Part shown: piece by piece, positions 1 through 7,558 of the stretch
Layout of the letters: each line of letters begins with the position of its first letter
Position numbering within the stretch: the first letter of the stretch is position 1
NCBI GenBank assembly: GCA_019747875.1
Contig: JAIEQI010000017.1
Coordinates: 26,663 to 90,662 of the forward strand
DNA: 64,000 nt
From: Candidatus Obscuribacterales bacterium
GTDB lineage: Bacteria; Cyanobacteriota; Vampirovibrionia; Obscuribacterales; Obscuribacteraceae
Direction of reading: 5' to 3'
The notes under the pieces: generated by a model
The model's input: only the letters and a program-made list of their open reading frames with translations
Databases searched by the model: none
Told to the model about the DNA's origin: nothing
Made by a program: the position numbers and the translations under genes

Positions 1-846
1 GTCAAGGAAGACTCGTTCACCGAAGACTCCGTTCGCCTTTATTTGCGTGAAATCGGTCGGGTAAAGATGATCAAACCCGACGAAGAGATTGAGCTGGCCA
101 GAAGAATCGCAAGAGGGGATGACACGGCCAAGAAAAAGCTTATTCAAGCCAATCTTCGTCTTGTCATTTCAATTGCGAAGAAATATGTAAACCGTGGACT
201 GCCATTTCAAGATCTAATTCAAGAGGGCAACCTCGGATTGATTAGAGCTGCCGAGAAATTTGACCACACTAAAGGTTTCAAATTCAGCACATATGCAACT
301 TGGTGGATTCGCCAGGCTATCAGCCGCGGTTTGGCTGATAAATCGCGAACAATTCGAGTGCCCGTTCACATGGTCGAATCCATTAACAAGATGAAAAAGA
401 CCAGTGCAAAACTCGCGCAAGAGCTGGGTCGCAAGCCAACAGAAGCTGAACTGGCCAATTCAATGGAACTGCCGGTAGGCAAAGTACAAGAAATAATTCA
501 AGCAGATCGCGAACCGATTTCGATGGAAATGCCGTTGAATCGCGATGAGGAGACCTATCTGGGCGACCTCATTGAAGACAACGAATCTGCACGACCTGAT
601 GCGAACACAGAAGAAGAATTGATGAGACAAGATCTCAATCGCATGTTAAGTCAATTGACTCCGCGCGAACGCGATATCATGCACCTTCGTTACGGTCTGG
701 AAGATGGACGCCAAAGAACACTTGAAGAAGTGGGCAGACTGTTCAATATTACGCGCGAACGTGTCAGGCAAATTGAACACAAAGCGTTCAGAAAACTTCG
801 CCAACCAGCCTGGTCAAGCAAACTGTCAGGATATTTAGAAGAGTAA
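1..846 (+). CDS. rpoD: Primary sigma-70 factor (RpoD/SigA), 5' end cut off by window
   Basis: This is the housekeeping RNA polymerase sigma subunit, which directs core enzyme to -35/-10 promoters. The frame is open from base 1, so the true start lies outside the window and 281 residues are visible. The first visible residues contain [12 protein letters not shown], typical of region 1.2. Region 2 follows, with the core-binding and -10 segment ([24 protein letters not shown], then [13 protein letters not shown]). Region 3 comes next, and region 4 carries [14 protein letters not shown] and the -35 helix [10 protein letters not shown]. The C-terminal end is normal for the family. The long linear match to group 1 sigma factors makes this call very secure. 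A group 2 paralogue cannot be excluded because region 1.1 is not visible. Confidence 0.95.
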   Translation, partial: VKEDSFTEDSVRLYLREIGRVKMIKPDEEIELARRIARGDDTAKKKLIQANLRLVISIAKKYVNRGLPFQDLIQEGNLGLIRAAEKFDHTKGFKFSTYATWWIRQAISRGLADKSRTIRVPVHMVESINKMKKTSAKLAQELGRKPTEAELANSMELPVGKVQEIIQADREPISMEMPLNRDEETYLGDLIEDNESARPDANTEEELMRQDLNRMLSQLTPRERDIMHLRYGLEDGRQRTLEEVGRLFNITRERVRQIEHKAFRKLRQPAWSSKLSGYLEE

Positions 847-1024
847 GCCCTTAACTGCATAATTCTGCATTTTGAACTTGCGAAGATTCGCAATCTTCAG
901 TGAGCGTTCAGGCAGAGACCATATCAAAGCGTAGTTCCACGATTGTTATAGCGGGCTGATGCTCTTAGTCTCTACTCGACTGGGCTTGGGGTTTGCACCC
1001 CAGCTTCCGCGTGGAGAAGTAATC

Positions 1025-1546
1025 ATGATGAACGAAATCATAGAATCTACAAAGTCCGAAAACAAAAGAGGTTCTGAAATTGATTGGCTAAAAGACGTTT
1101 ATGTCGACAGAACAGGCAACAGATGGGACTTAAAAGAAATCGCTGATTCCTACTCGAAAACGTGTGTAAGATCGAATCCTGAGAAAGGCACAGCTCTTCA
1201 AATCCCCAAAGCTGAAGACGTGCTAGCACAGTCTAAATGTATAAGCGAAAAGAAAGCTGCGGCTCAGGCTGAGTTCGATAACCTTGAGGTGGCACGGATA
1301 TTACAAGAGTTACCCAATACACTACGCAAAGCAGCTCGTGAAGGAAAAACCCAGGCGGGAATCGCGGTGTTTGACAAACCAGAACTTCCCAAAGCTTACG
1401 ACAAAGTGGTGAAAGCTCTCCAGGATAACGGATACAAAACACCGCTGGTATTCGTGCCCACAGGTGAAGAAGTAAAAGATGGCAAGCCTGTCCCCAGCCA
1501 TTCTGTAGTTCAAATTTACGCCCTAGTAGCAAAGTTTGAAAAGTAA
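1025..1546 (+). CDS. Unknown protein, first of a tandem paralogous pair
   Basis: I do not recognise the family. The protein is 173 residues, soluble and rich in charged residues, with no signal peptide or membrane segment. I chose ATG 1025 (ATG 1028 is equally possible) because GGAGAAG lies just upstream; the frame is open further up but without a plausible start. The C-terminal 115 residues align with the next gene (1711-2220). Shared features are IPKAxDVxAQSxCxxEK, a central helical block ending in ALREGK/AYEGK-type sequence, KPExPxxYD, DNGYK, and a terminal GKPVPxHxxQIYxLxxKF. The shared Cys may be functional. A small TGGGG/CCCCA hairpin precedes the ribosome binding site. Function unknown; it is probably a lineage-specific duplicated protein. 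Confidence 0.7.
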   Translation: MMNEIIESTKSENKRGSEIDWLKDVYVDRTGNRWDLKEIADSYSKTCVRSNPEKGTALQIPKAEDVLAQSKCISEKKAAAQAEFDNLEVARILQELPNTLRKAAREGKTQAGIAVFDKPELPKAYDKVVKALQDNGYKTPLVFVPTGEEVKDGKPVPSHSVVQIYALVAKFEK

Positions 1547-1710
1547 TTCGCATGAACCAAACGACGAATACCTAGACCTCGATCATCAAACGATAAATTA
1601 GAGGGTCTTTCACGCCATCCCAAATCATAGAGATGATGCGATTTCACATCCTAGTAACGCAGAAGGTTCTTAACTTTTTCCAGTAAGTGAGCAATTGCTG
1701 GAGAACGGAT

Positions 1711-2220
1711 ATGACCGAAAGATTCGATGCAAGACTTCAGGCAGTAGCCAAGGCTGAAGACTTGCAGCTAGCTGGGACTACTGTCAAACATCAACTGGAT
1801 GACCTTCGAATCAAGTTTTACGTGGAATGTGAACAGGAGCTGCGAAGATCCTTAGACCAGACGGATCAAAAGCAACAGCCGTTGATTCCAAAGGCGCGGG
1901 ATGTTAAAGCTCAGTCAAATTGCATGGTCGAAAAGCGTACTACGGCGGAACGACATTTGGAGGAAAGGGAGGTGAATCGGCTGCGAGCGGAAATTCCAAA
2001 GATGCTTCAAAGAGCCGCATATGAAGGAAAGAATGCAATAACTCTGCTAAGTTTTAAGAAACCAGAAGTTCCACAAGTCTACGATCCACTACTGAAGGAG
2101 CTTAGAGACAATGGGTACAAGATCTACTTTTCATTTGCTTCAAACGGAATGCTAGTAGAGACTGGTAAGCCTGTGCCTGGTCATATCCAGATCTATAATC
2201 TAATGCTCAAATTCGATTAG
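1711..2220 (+). CDS. Unknown protein, second of a tandem paralogous pair
   Basis: This is a 169-residue paralogue of the preceding gene, lying 164 bases downstream on the same strand. ATG 1711 follows GGAGAA at a good distance. It conserves the block IPKARDVKAQSNCMVEK, the KPEVPQVYD segment, DNGYK and the closing GKPVPGHIQIYNLMLKF. The N-terminal third differs from its neighbour, so the two copies are old enough to have diverged in specificity. There is no signal peptide, no transmembrane helix and no known catalytic motif. The conserved single Cys in the AQSxC block is the only obvious candidate functional residue. Function unknown. Confidence 0.7.
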   Translation: MTERFDARLQAVAKAEDLQLAGTTVKHQLDDLRIKFYVECEQELRRSLDQTDQKQQPLIPKARDVKAQSNCMVEKRTTAERHLEEREVNRLRAEIPKMLQRAAYEGKNAITLLSFKKPEVPQVYDPLLKELRDNGYKIYFSFASNGMLVETGKPVPGHIQIYNLMLKFD

Positions 2221-2386
2221 AATCGCATGATATTCGACTCATATCTCGTCATCTGATGCTCATTTCTTAACAAGTGAGCGCATTTCCAAGTTTTAGTCTA
2301 TGCCTGGAGTTATCATAAGCCGGGGTCTCTTTCGATACTGTAGGAACATCGCCCCGACAGACCTTCTTTCTTGAAACCGAACTCAG

Positions 2387-3763
2387 GTGACTAATCAAAC
2401 GACAGTGAACCAGGAGCAGCTTAGTGCGCTCATCGATTCCGGTGAGAGGCAGCGTTTGCGCATGGTTCTCAACGATCAGCACCCTGCGGATTTGGCCGAA
2501 TGGCTTCAAGACATGATGCCTGAGCGGCGACTTTCATGCTTTCGACTGCTCGACCTCGATAACGCGTCAGCAGTTCTGGCGGAGCTTGACACCGACCATC
2601 AGAGAGATCTTCTAAAAGATCTCGGCGATATAGGCGTCGTTCCGATTATCAGCGCCATGTCTCCGGACGATGCGGTCGACCTTCTTGCCGAATTGCCAAA
2701 AGAGAAAGCAAGTTCAATCATTAGCCAAATGCCTGACAATGAAGCAGCCGGAGATCTCTACGAACTCCTTTCATTCAAGGATGACTCCGCCGGCGGTATC
2801 ATGTCCACGGATTATCTGGCGGTTGCGGCTAGCATGACTGCAGAAGAAGCACTCGCACATTTGCGCGAAACATACAAGAAGGAAGAAGAGGAAATTTACG
2901 ACTTGTTCGTTGTTGATGAAGACGACAAACTCGTCGGTTGGCTGTCCGTTAAAGAGCTCCTTACGGCGCCGCCAGAAGCCACCGTAGAAGGCTTGATGGA
3001 CACAAATGTGATTTCCGTGTCGGTCGACACAGACCAGGAAGAAGCAGCTGAGAAGATTCAAAAGTACGACTTGTTATCATTAGCCGTTGTTGATTTCAAC
3101 GGGCGCCTCCGCGGTATTATCACCGCCGATGATGCTATCGACGTTTTAGAAGAAGAAGCAACAGAAGACATCTTCCAGACACAAGGTATCGACGTTACCG
3201 ACTCGGAAGATCCCGATGTGTTGGGATCGAATGTCCGTCAGGCTTTCAGAGCAAGAATACCGTGGTTAGTCATCACACTAGCGATCGAATCGGGTTCGGC
3301 AATGGTAATTACCCACTTCGACAATGTGATTAAACAGACAGTGATCGCTGCTTCTTTCATGCCGCTGCTAACAAGCCTAACGGGATCGGTAGCGATGCAA
3401 AGCACTTGCATCACAATGAGATTTCAAAAGAAAACAATCAACCTCAAAAGCATTTTGAAAAACGTCTGGCACGAAGCCAGAGTAGGAGCCATGCTCGGCG
3501 TGACTTGTGGAGTAATGGCATACATTCTCAGCCACTTCTTCAAACAAGACGGCGGACATATGCTTGGGTTAGTTGTCGGAATTTCGCTCTTGATCACTAT
3601 GTCTGTCGGCGTTTTGATCGGGACACTAATACCCATCATCTTCGAAAAAATCGGCATCGAACCTGCTCATGCTAGCGGTCCTCTAATTACGAGTTTGCTC
3701 GATGTCTGTACAATGACCATCTATCTTTCAATCGTCCATGCGTTTCTTTCAACAATCTTGTAG
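2387..3763 (+). CDS. mgtE: Magnesium transporter MgtE
   Basis: This is an inner-membrane Mg2+ channel gated by cytosolic Mg2+. The order of domains is standard: an N-terminal helical superhelix (about 1-135, with repeated LLAELDTDHQRDLLKDL and PDDAVDLLAELP motifs), a tandem CBS pair (about 136-260) and a five-helix membrane domain (about 289-458). The membrane part includes PLLTSLTGSVAMQSTCITMR and the helix ending PIIFEKIGIEPAHASGPLIT, the conserved pore region of the family. The length of 458 residues is normal. The start is GTG 2387; no strong ribosome binding site is visible, and GTG 2405 is an alternative. It stands alone between the paralogue pair and the carboxyltransferase gene. Confidence 0.95.
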   Translation: MTNQTTVNQEQLSALIDSGERQRLRMVLNDQHPADLAEWLQDMMPERRLSCFRLLDLDNASAVLAELDTDHQRDLLKDLGDIGVVPIISAMSPDDAVDLLAELPKEKASSIISQMPDNEAAGDLYELLSFKDDSAGGIMSTDYLAVAASMTAEEALAHLRETYKKEEEEIYDLFVVDEDDKLVGWLSVKELLTAPPEATVEGLMDTNVISVSVDTDQEEAAEKIQKYDLLSLAVVDFNGRLRGIITADDAIDVLEEEATEDIFQTQGIDVTDSEDPDVLGSNVRQAFRARIPWLVITLAIESGSAMVITHFDNVIKQTVIAASFMPLLTSLTGSVAMQSTCITMRFQKKTINLKSILKNVWHEARVGAMLGVTCGVMAYILSHFFKQDGGHMLGLVVGISLLITMSVGVLIGTLIPIIFEKIGIEPAHASGPLITSLLDVCTMTIYLSIVHAFLSTIL

Positions 3764-3813
3764 AAGCGCCACAGTTTTCAAGAAACGACACCACAAATAA
3801 CGGAAGACCACCC

Positions 3814-5364
3814 ATGGAAGTGACGACAAAAATGGATCCAAATGCTGAACTTGCAGAAAGAAGAAAAAAGGCAGCTGCAGTAAATCCAGCCCAGGCAGAA
3901 AAACGCAAGGAGAAGGGGTTAGGTCTTGCCCGCGAGCGCATCTTGAAACTGGTCGACGAAGATTCATTCATCGAAATCGATCGCTACGCCTTACATCAAT
4001 GCACTTATTTCGGGATGGAAAACAAAAAGCATCCCGGCGACGGCGTCGTTACTGGGCAAGCTCGGATAGACGGGCGACCGGTCTACATCTTCTCTCACGA
4101 TCCGACCTATTTAGGTGGGGCACTCGGCGAAGTTTTTGCGCGCAAAGTTTGCAAGATCATGGACTTAGCCAAACAAGCAGGCTGCCCGGTTATTGGACTT
4201 AATGAGAGTGGCGGAGCGCGAATTCAGGAAGGCGTAGCCAGCCTTGCCGGATACGCTGATATTTTTTATCGCAATGTTGCGGCATCAGGGGTAGTACCGC
4301 AAATTTCAGTGATTTACGGACCGTGTGCTGGTGGAGCAGTTTATAGCCCCGCCGTAACCGACTTCACGATCATGGTCAGAAACCAGAGCTACATGTTCAT
4401 TACTGGTCCAGAAATTGTGCGCACCGTCACTGGTGAAGAAGTTAGCTTCGAGCAACTTGGCGGAGCCGATGTGCACAACGAGAAGAGTGGTGTTGCTCAA
4501 TTCCTTGCAGCAGACGAAGATGATTCCTTCTGGTTGGTGCGGAAATTGCTATCTTACCTGCCGCTGAACAATCTGGAATCCGGACCCTTCGACGAAGAAG
4601 GAGCGAACGCAGAACCAGCCAATGCCACAGAACTCGACAATCTAGTTCCCACAGATCCTTCGAAGCCATACGACATGCATGCCGTGATTGAAAGAATTTT
4701 CGATCATGGAGAATTTTTCGAAGTCTCTGAATTGTTTGCGAAGAACCTGATTACAGGCTTCGCTCGCCTCGGTGGATTTGTGGTCGGCATAGTCGCAAAT
4801 CAGCCAAAAGTGCTCGCCGGAGTCCTCGATATCGACGCGTCGACGAAAGGCGCTCGATTTGTTCGCTTCTGCGATGCTTTCAATATTCCAATCGTCACCC
4901 TTGTCGACGTTCCTGGATATTTGCCTGGAAAGAATCAAGAGCACATGGGTATCATCAGACATGGTGCCAAACTGCTCTACGCCTATTGCGAAGCGACCGT
5001 ACCGAAACTCACAGTGATTACGCGCAAAGCTTATGGTGGTGCCTTCGACGTTTTAGGATCAAAGAATGTTGGCGGAGACTTAAACCTTGCCTGGCCATCA
5101 GCCGAGATCGCCGTTATCGGCGCCGAGGGTGCGGTCAACATCCTCTACAGAAGAGAAGTCGCATCAGGCAAAGAAAAGAGCCAGAAGTTCATTGATGAAT
5201 ATCGCGCACAATTTGCGACACCTTATTTGTCTGCAGAACTCGGCTACATTGACGACGTGATTCTGCCTAGCGAAACACGCAAAACATTGCTCGAATTTTT
5301 GAAGGTTCAACAAAATAAGCGAGTTGAGCGGCCGGCAAGAAAGCACGGGAATATTCCACTCTAA
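3814..5364 (+). CDS. Acyl-CoA carboxylase, carboxyltransferase (beta) subunit, probably propionyl-CoA
   Basis: It transfers carboxyl from biotin-carboxyl carrier to an acyl-CoA. The 516 residues contain the two crotonase-like halves of the family: the N-half with NESGGARIQEG and GPCAGGAVYSP, and the C-half with VDVPGYLPG, RKAYGGAFDVLGSK and LAWPSAEIAVIGAEGAVNILYRRE. The Gly-Gly pairs are the usual oxyanion holes. The residue after AYGGAF is Asp (about 412). In actinobacterial PccB an Asp at this place favours propionyl-CoA, so propionyl-CoA is the likelier substrate (inference). ATG 3814 follows GGAAG. The biotin carboxylase and carrier subunits are not in the window. A methylmalonyl-CoA decarboxylase alpha subunit is a less likely alternative. 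Confidence 0.9.
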   Translation: MEVTTKMDPNAELAERRKKAAAVNPAQAEKRKEKGLGLARERILKLVDEDSFIEIDRYALHQCTYFGMENKKHPGDGVVTGQARIDGRPVYIFSHDPTYLGGALGEVFARKVCKIMDLAKQAGCPVIGLNESGGARIQEGVASLAGYADIFYRNVAASGVVPQISVIYGPCAGGAVYSPAVTDFTIMVRNQSYMFITGPEIVRTVTGEEVSFEQLGGADVHNEKSGVAQFLAADEDDSFWLVRKLLSYLPLNNLESGPFDEEGANAEPANATELDNLVPTDPSKPYDMHAVIERIFDHGEFFEVSELFAKNLITGFARLGGFVVGIVANQPKVLAGVLDIDASTKGARFVRFCDAFNIPIVTLVDVPGYLPGKNQEHMGIIRHGAKLLYAYCEATVPKLTVITRKAYGGAFDVLGSKNVGGDLNLAWPSAEIAVIGAEGAVNILYRREVASGKEKSQKFIDEYRAQFATPYLSAELGYIDDVILPSETRKTLLEFLKVQQNKRVERPARKHGNIPL

Positions 5365-5434
5365 TCTTTTTGAACAGACTGACTTGGCTTAATCTGAGCG
5401 GAGCTTCTAGGGCACTGTTCAGTCAGCTATAACT

Positions 5435-5725
5435 TCATTTTCGTCTATTTTTGCAGTATTCGCTATTAACAGTTACGTAGAATGCCTTAAAATCTATGGT
5501 TCCATCCGATCTGAGCTTAATTTCAGGAACGTATAGATCCTCTGTCGATTGCATAATCTTGGGCCAGTCGCCAGTTTTCACGCTACACAACAAATCCGCT
5601 ATCTTTTCCGGATTTTGCGGTTTCTCATTAACAGCCTTCTTAAATTCATTTCTCAAATCATCGAAAGTGGTGTCTTTCGGTTCATTCTTGCCAAAAAAGT
5701 ACTCAAGCATGCACATAGCCCCCAT
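5435..5725 (-). CDS. Small hypothetical protein
   Basis: This is a 96-residue or slightly shorter soluble protein of unknown family. Three in-frame ATGs (5725, 5716, 5710) lie together. A G-rich stretch in front of the later ones could serve as the ribosome binding site, so the true N-terminus may be MCMLEYFFG. The body is amphipathic and acidic/basic mixed (TTFDDLRNEFKKAVNEK), followed by a beta-like end. There is no signal peptide and no known motif. The composition looks protein-like, which is the main support. Confidence 0.5.
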   Translation of the reverse strand: MGAMCMLEYFFGKNEPKDTTFDDLRNEFKKAVNEKPQNPEKIADLLCSVKTGDWPKIMQSTEDLYVPEIKLRSDGTIDFKAFYVTVNSEYCKNRRK

Positions 5726-5918
5726 GTTATTTATTTAGACTAAGTTATTGCCAAGTAGCACAAGCGTAATCACGTTCTCCTTATTCTTAAATGAGAGAAC
5801 TACGGTATAGAGCACGCTCTGTTGTTTTTCCAGCTATGGCTCGACAGCTTTAGCAATTCGATGCTGCTAATGACCGCAATTGATTTCTGGACGAAATTTC
5901 ATCGGAGGTTCGCAGCGA

Positions 5919-6692
5919 TCAATCCACTTCAGAAACAGCTTGGTCATCACCATCGAGTGCTTCCAGCGAAACTGCTTGCACCGGGCTTGCTCCCAATTTT
6001 TTCTTACTCAGATCCGGATGCACCAGCCGTAGTGCGTGCCTGTCTGCACCGGCAGTCGGATCATAGACAACAGAGCGAGAGAACTCCACAAGATTCACCG
6101 GCACAGCCAACTTCGGCAAAACTGATTCAAAGCGAGCCAGACTATCGGTGGCGTTAGTCTCTTTCCGGATAAAGTCGAGCACGTTCTTGGCAAATGGTGC
6201 CGGATAGCAGACAAAAACACCAGCCAAGTAAGTATTACCTTCAGCTCTTTTGAAAAATTCCCGACAATCACGAAGATAATCCATGTTCTGCCCGGGTTGC
6301 TCGGCAGCTGCATAGCGAGCTAAAGCAATCGTTCTTCCTTTGTGGTCTATGCAGGCAAAATCAAACTGAGGAAGCTTCGTTTTGTTGAAAACTCCTTTAC
6401 TCAATTGATGAACCTCAACCTTTTGGGTTCGGGCTAGTGCTTCCCACAACTTTATCTGACGGTTGTATAGCCCAGTCGAATGCGCAAGCGCGATAAAGTC
6501 GATAGCAACAAACTGAGCGATCGCCAGAACCTCAGCCGGGGTGTCTTTTGGAGGTGTAATCGCGACATTGCGACAAGCGTTCAGCACATCTTGAGGTCTG
6601 AATGTTCGAGGCGACTTTATGATTGCCTCAGGTGAGAAATCTTCAATGTTTTGAATGCTTATTGGAAGAATAAAGTCCGGTCTACTGGGCAT
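5919..6692 (-). CDS. Hypothetical soluble protein containing a dispersed-repeat segment
   Basis: A 257-residue protein of no recognised family, starting at ATG 6692 with a weak AAGAG upstream. The middle contains FDFACIDHKGRTIALARYAA, a beta-hairpin pattern faintly like nuclease-fold proteins; this is too weak for a call. It is mostly hydrophilic with no membrane segment. Near the C-terminus, YDPTAGADRHALRLVH is encoded by a 43-bp sequence (6021-6063) that recurs, 38 of 43 identical, between genes at 16921-16963. The tail may therefore have been extended by a mobile short repeat. It lies upstream of and divergent from the sigma-like gene at 6907. Confidence 0.6.
   Translation of the reverse strand: MPSRPDFILPISIQNIEDFSPEAIIKSPRTFRPQDVLNACRNVAITPPKDTPAEVLAIAQFVAIDFIALAHSTGLYNRQIKLWEALARTQKVEVHQLSKGVFNKTKLPQFDFACIDHKGRTIALARYAAAEQPGQNMDYLRDCREFFKRAEGNTYLAGVFVCYPAPFAKNVLDFIRKETNATDSLARFESVLPKLAVPVNLVEFSRSVVYDPTAGADRHALRLVHPDLSKKKLGASPVQAVSLEALDGDDQAVSEVD
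6021..6063. repeat. 43-bp dispersed repeat, copy 1 (inside a gene)
   Basis: This segment matches 16921-16963 at about 38 of 43 positions, in the same orientation. Here it is translated on the minus strand as DPTAGADRHALRL near the C-terminus of the hypothetical protein. The second copy sits just after a stop codon. Confidence 0.7.
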
Positions 6693-6799
6693 AACACTCT
6701 TAACGGATGTGCTCTGTGGAGCGCATGGGTTGGGGTACTGGCAACTAGCATAGCAGCTGGAGGTAATGATACAGTCCCAGAGCAGTTTGGGTCCGAAAG

Positions 6800-6829
6800 C
6801 TGACGTGATGGGCGTAAATTAGGTACACT
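6800..6829 (+). promoter_or_regulatory. Candidate promoter upstream of the ECF-like sigma gene
   Basis: CTGACG and TACACT are separated by about 18 bases, ending some 78 bases before ATG 6907. TACACT also occurs in the candidate promoter at 28623-28650. The -35 match is only partial, so this is a tentative call. Confidence 0.3.
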
Positions 6830-6906
6830 GTAGTTTTTGGGGGCGGGCAACGCTAGGTCTGGGCGTATTGCTTGCCAGGGGAAAAGAATTTAGCTCTTAG
6901 TTATAA

Positions 6907-7479
6907 ATGGCACGACTACCCTCACGCACATATTCCGATACTGCAGCCGCAAGTACTCTGCTGGAGTTGAAAAAAGGCGCAAAAGAGGCCGCCGGCGAAT
7001 TCGTCTGGCAGCACGTTGATCGCTTTTACTGCATTGCTTTTATCGGAACAATGGACCCCGATGCAGCAGAGCAAATTACTGTCGACGCTTTTCGCAACGT
7101 AATAGCAGCCGTTCGCAACGTTAACCCGAAGCAATTCAGCCAGGGTGGAGTTTGGGAATGGCTTTCCGACTTTATTGTCGATGCAGTTGCAAGTTATCAT
7201 GAACAGAATCCCAAGGATTCTAGCGGTCCGATAACCGACCCGACAGCAGATGGCTCCTCGCAAATGGACTGGGAAACGACAGTCATTCTCGGTACCGCAC
7301 GCGTAAAACGCTGCATCACAACGCTGCCACCTGAACAAAAGCAAGTGTTCATTTTGAGACATCAACTGAATCTGAGCTTCGATCAAGTTGCAGTCGTTTT
7401 GAATGAAGATCCAAAAAACGTGATGGCATGGTTGCACCGAGCACGAGTGCAAGTAGTGAAATGCTTAGGACGTGGATAG
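6907..7479 (+). CDS. Divergent ECF-type sigma factor
   Basis: A 190-residue protein with a clear sigma region 4 at the C-terminus: LPPEQKQVFILRHQLNLSFDQVAVVLNEDPKNVMAWLHRARVQVVKCL matches the ECF helix-turn-helix layout (quoted only for position, about 139-187). The N-terminal half aligns in layout with region 2 (EFVWQHVDRFY, then ITVDAFRNVIAAVR and WEWLSDFIVDAVASYH). It lacks the usual basic residues of the -10-binding helix, so promoter melting may be weak or unusual. No strong ribosome binding site precedes ATG 6907. The next gene begins 79 bases downstream with a zinc-finger anti-sigma domain, which suggests a sigma/anti-sigma pair. Alternative: a sigma-like protein that no longer initiates transcription. 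Confidence 0.75.
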   Translation: MARLPSRTYSDTAAASTLLELKKGAKEAAGEFVWQHVDRFYCIAFIGTMDPDAAEQITVDAFRNVIAAVRNVNPKQFSQGGVWEWLSDFIVDAVASYHEQNPKDSSGPITDPTADGSSQMDWETTVILGTARVKRCITTLPPEQKQVFILRHQLNLSFDQVAVVLNEDPKNVMAWLHRARVQVVKCLGRG

Positions 7480-7558
7480 ATAGTTACGTGCCTCCATACT
7501 TTTCCTCTTTAAATGTTTCGACTCGCGGGTAATCACTCACGTTTATAGGAATACGAAT

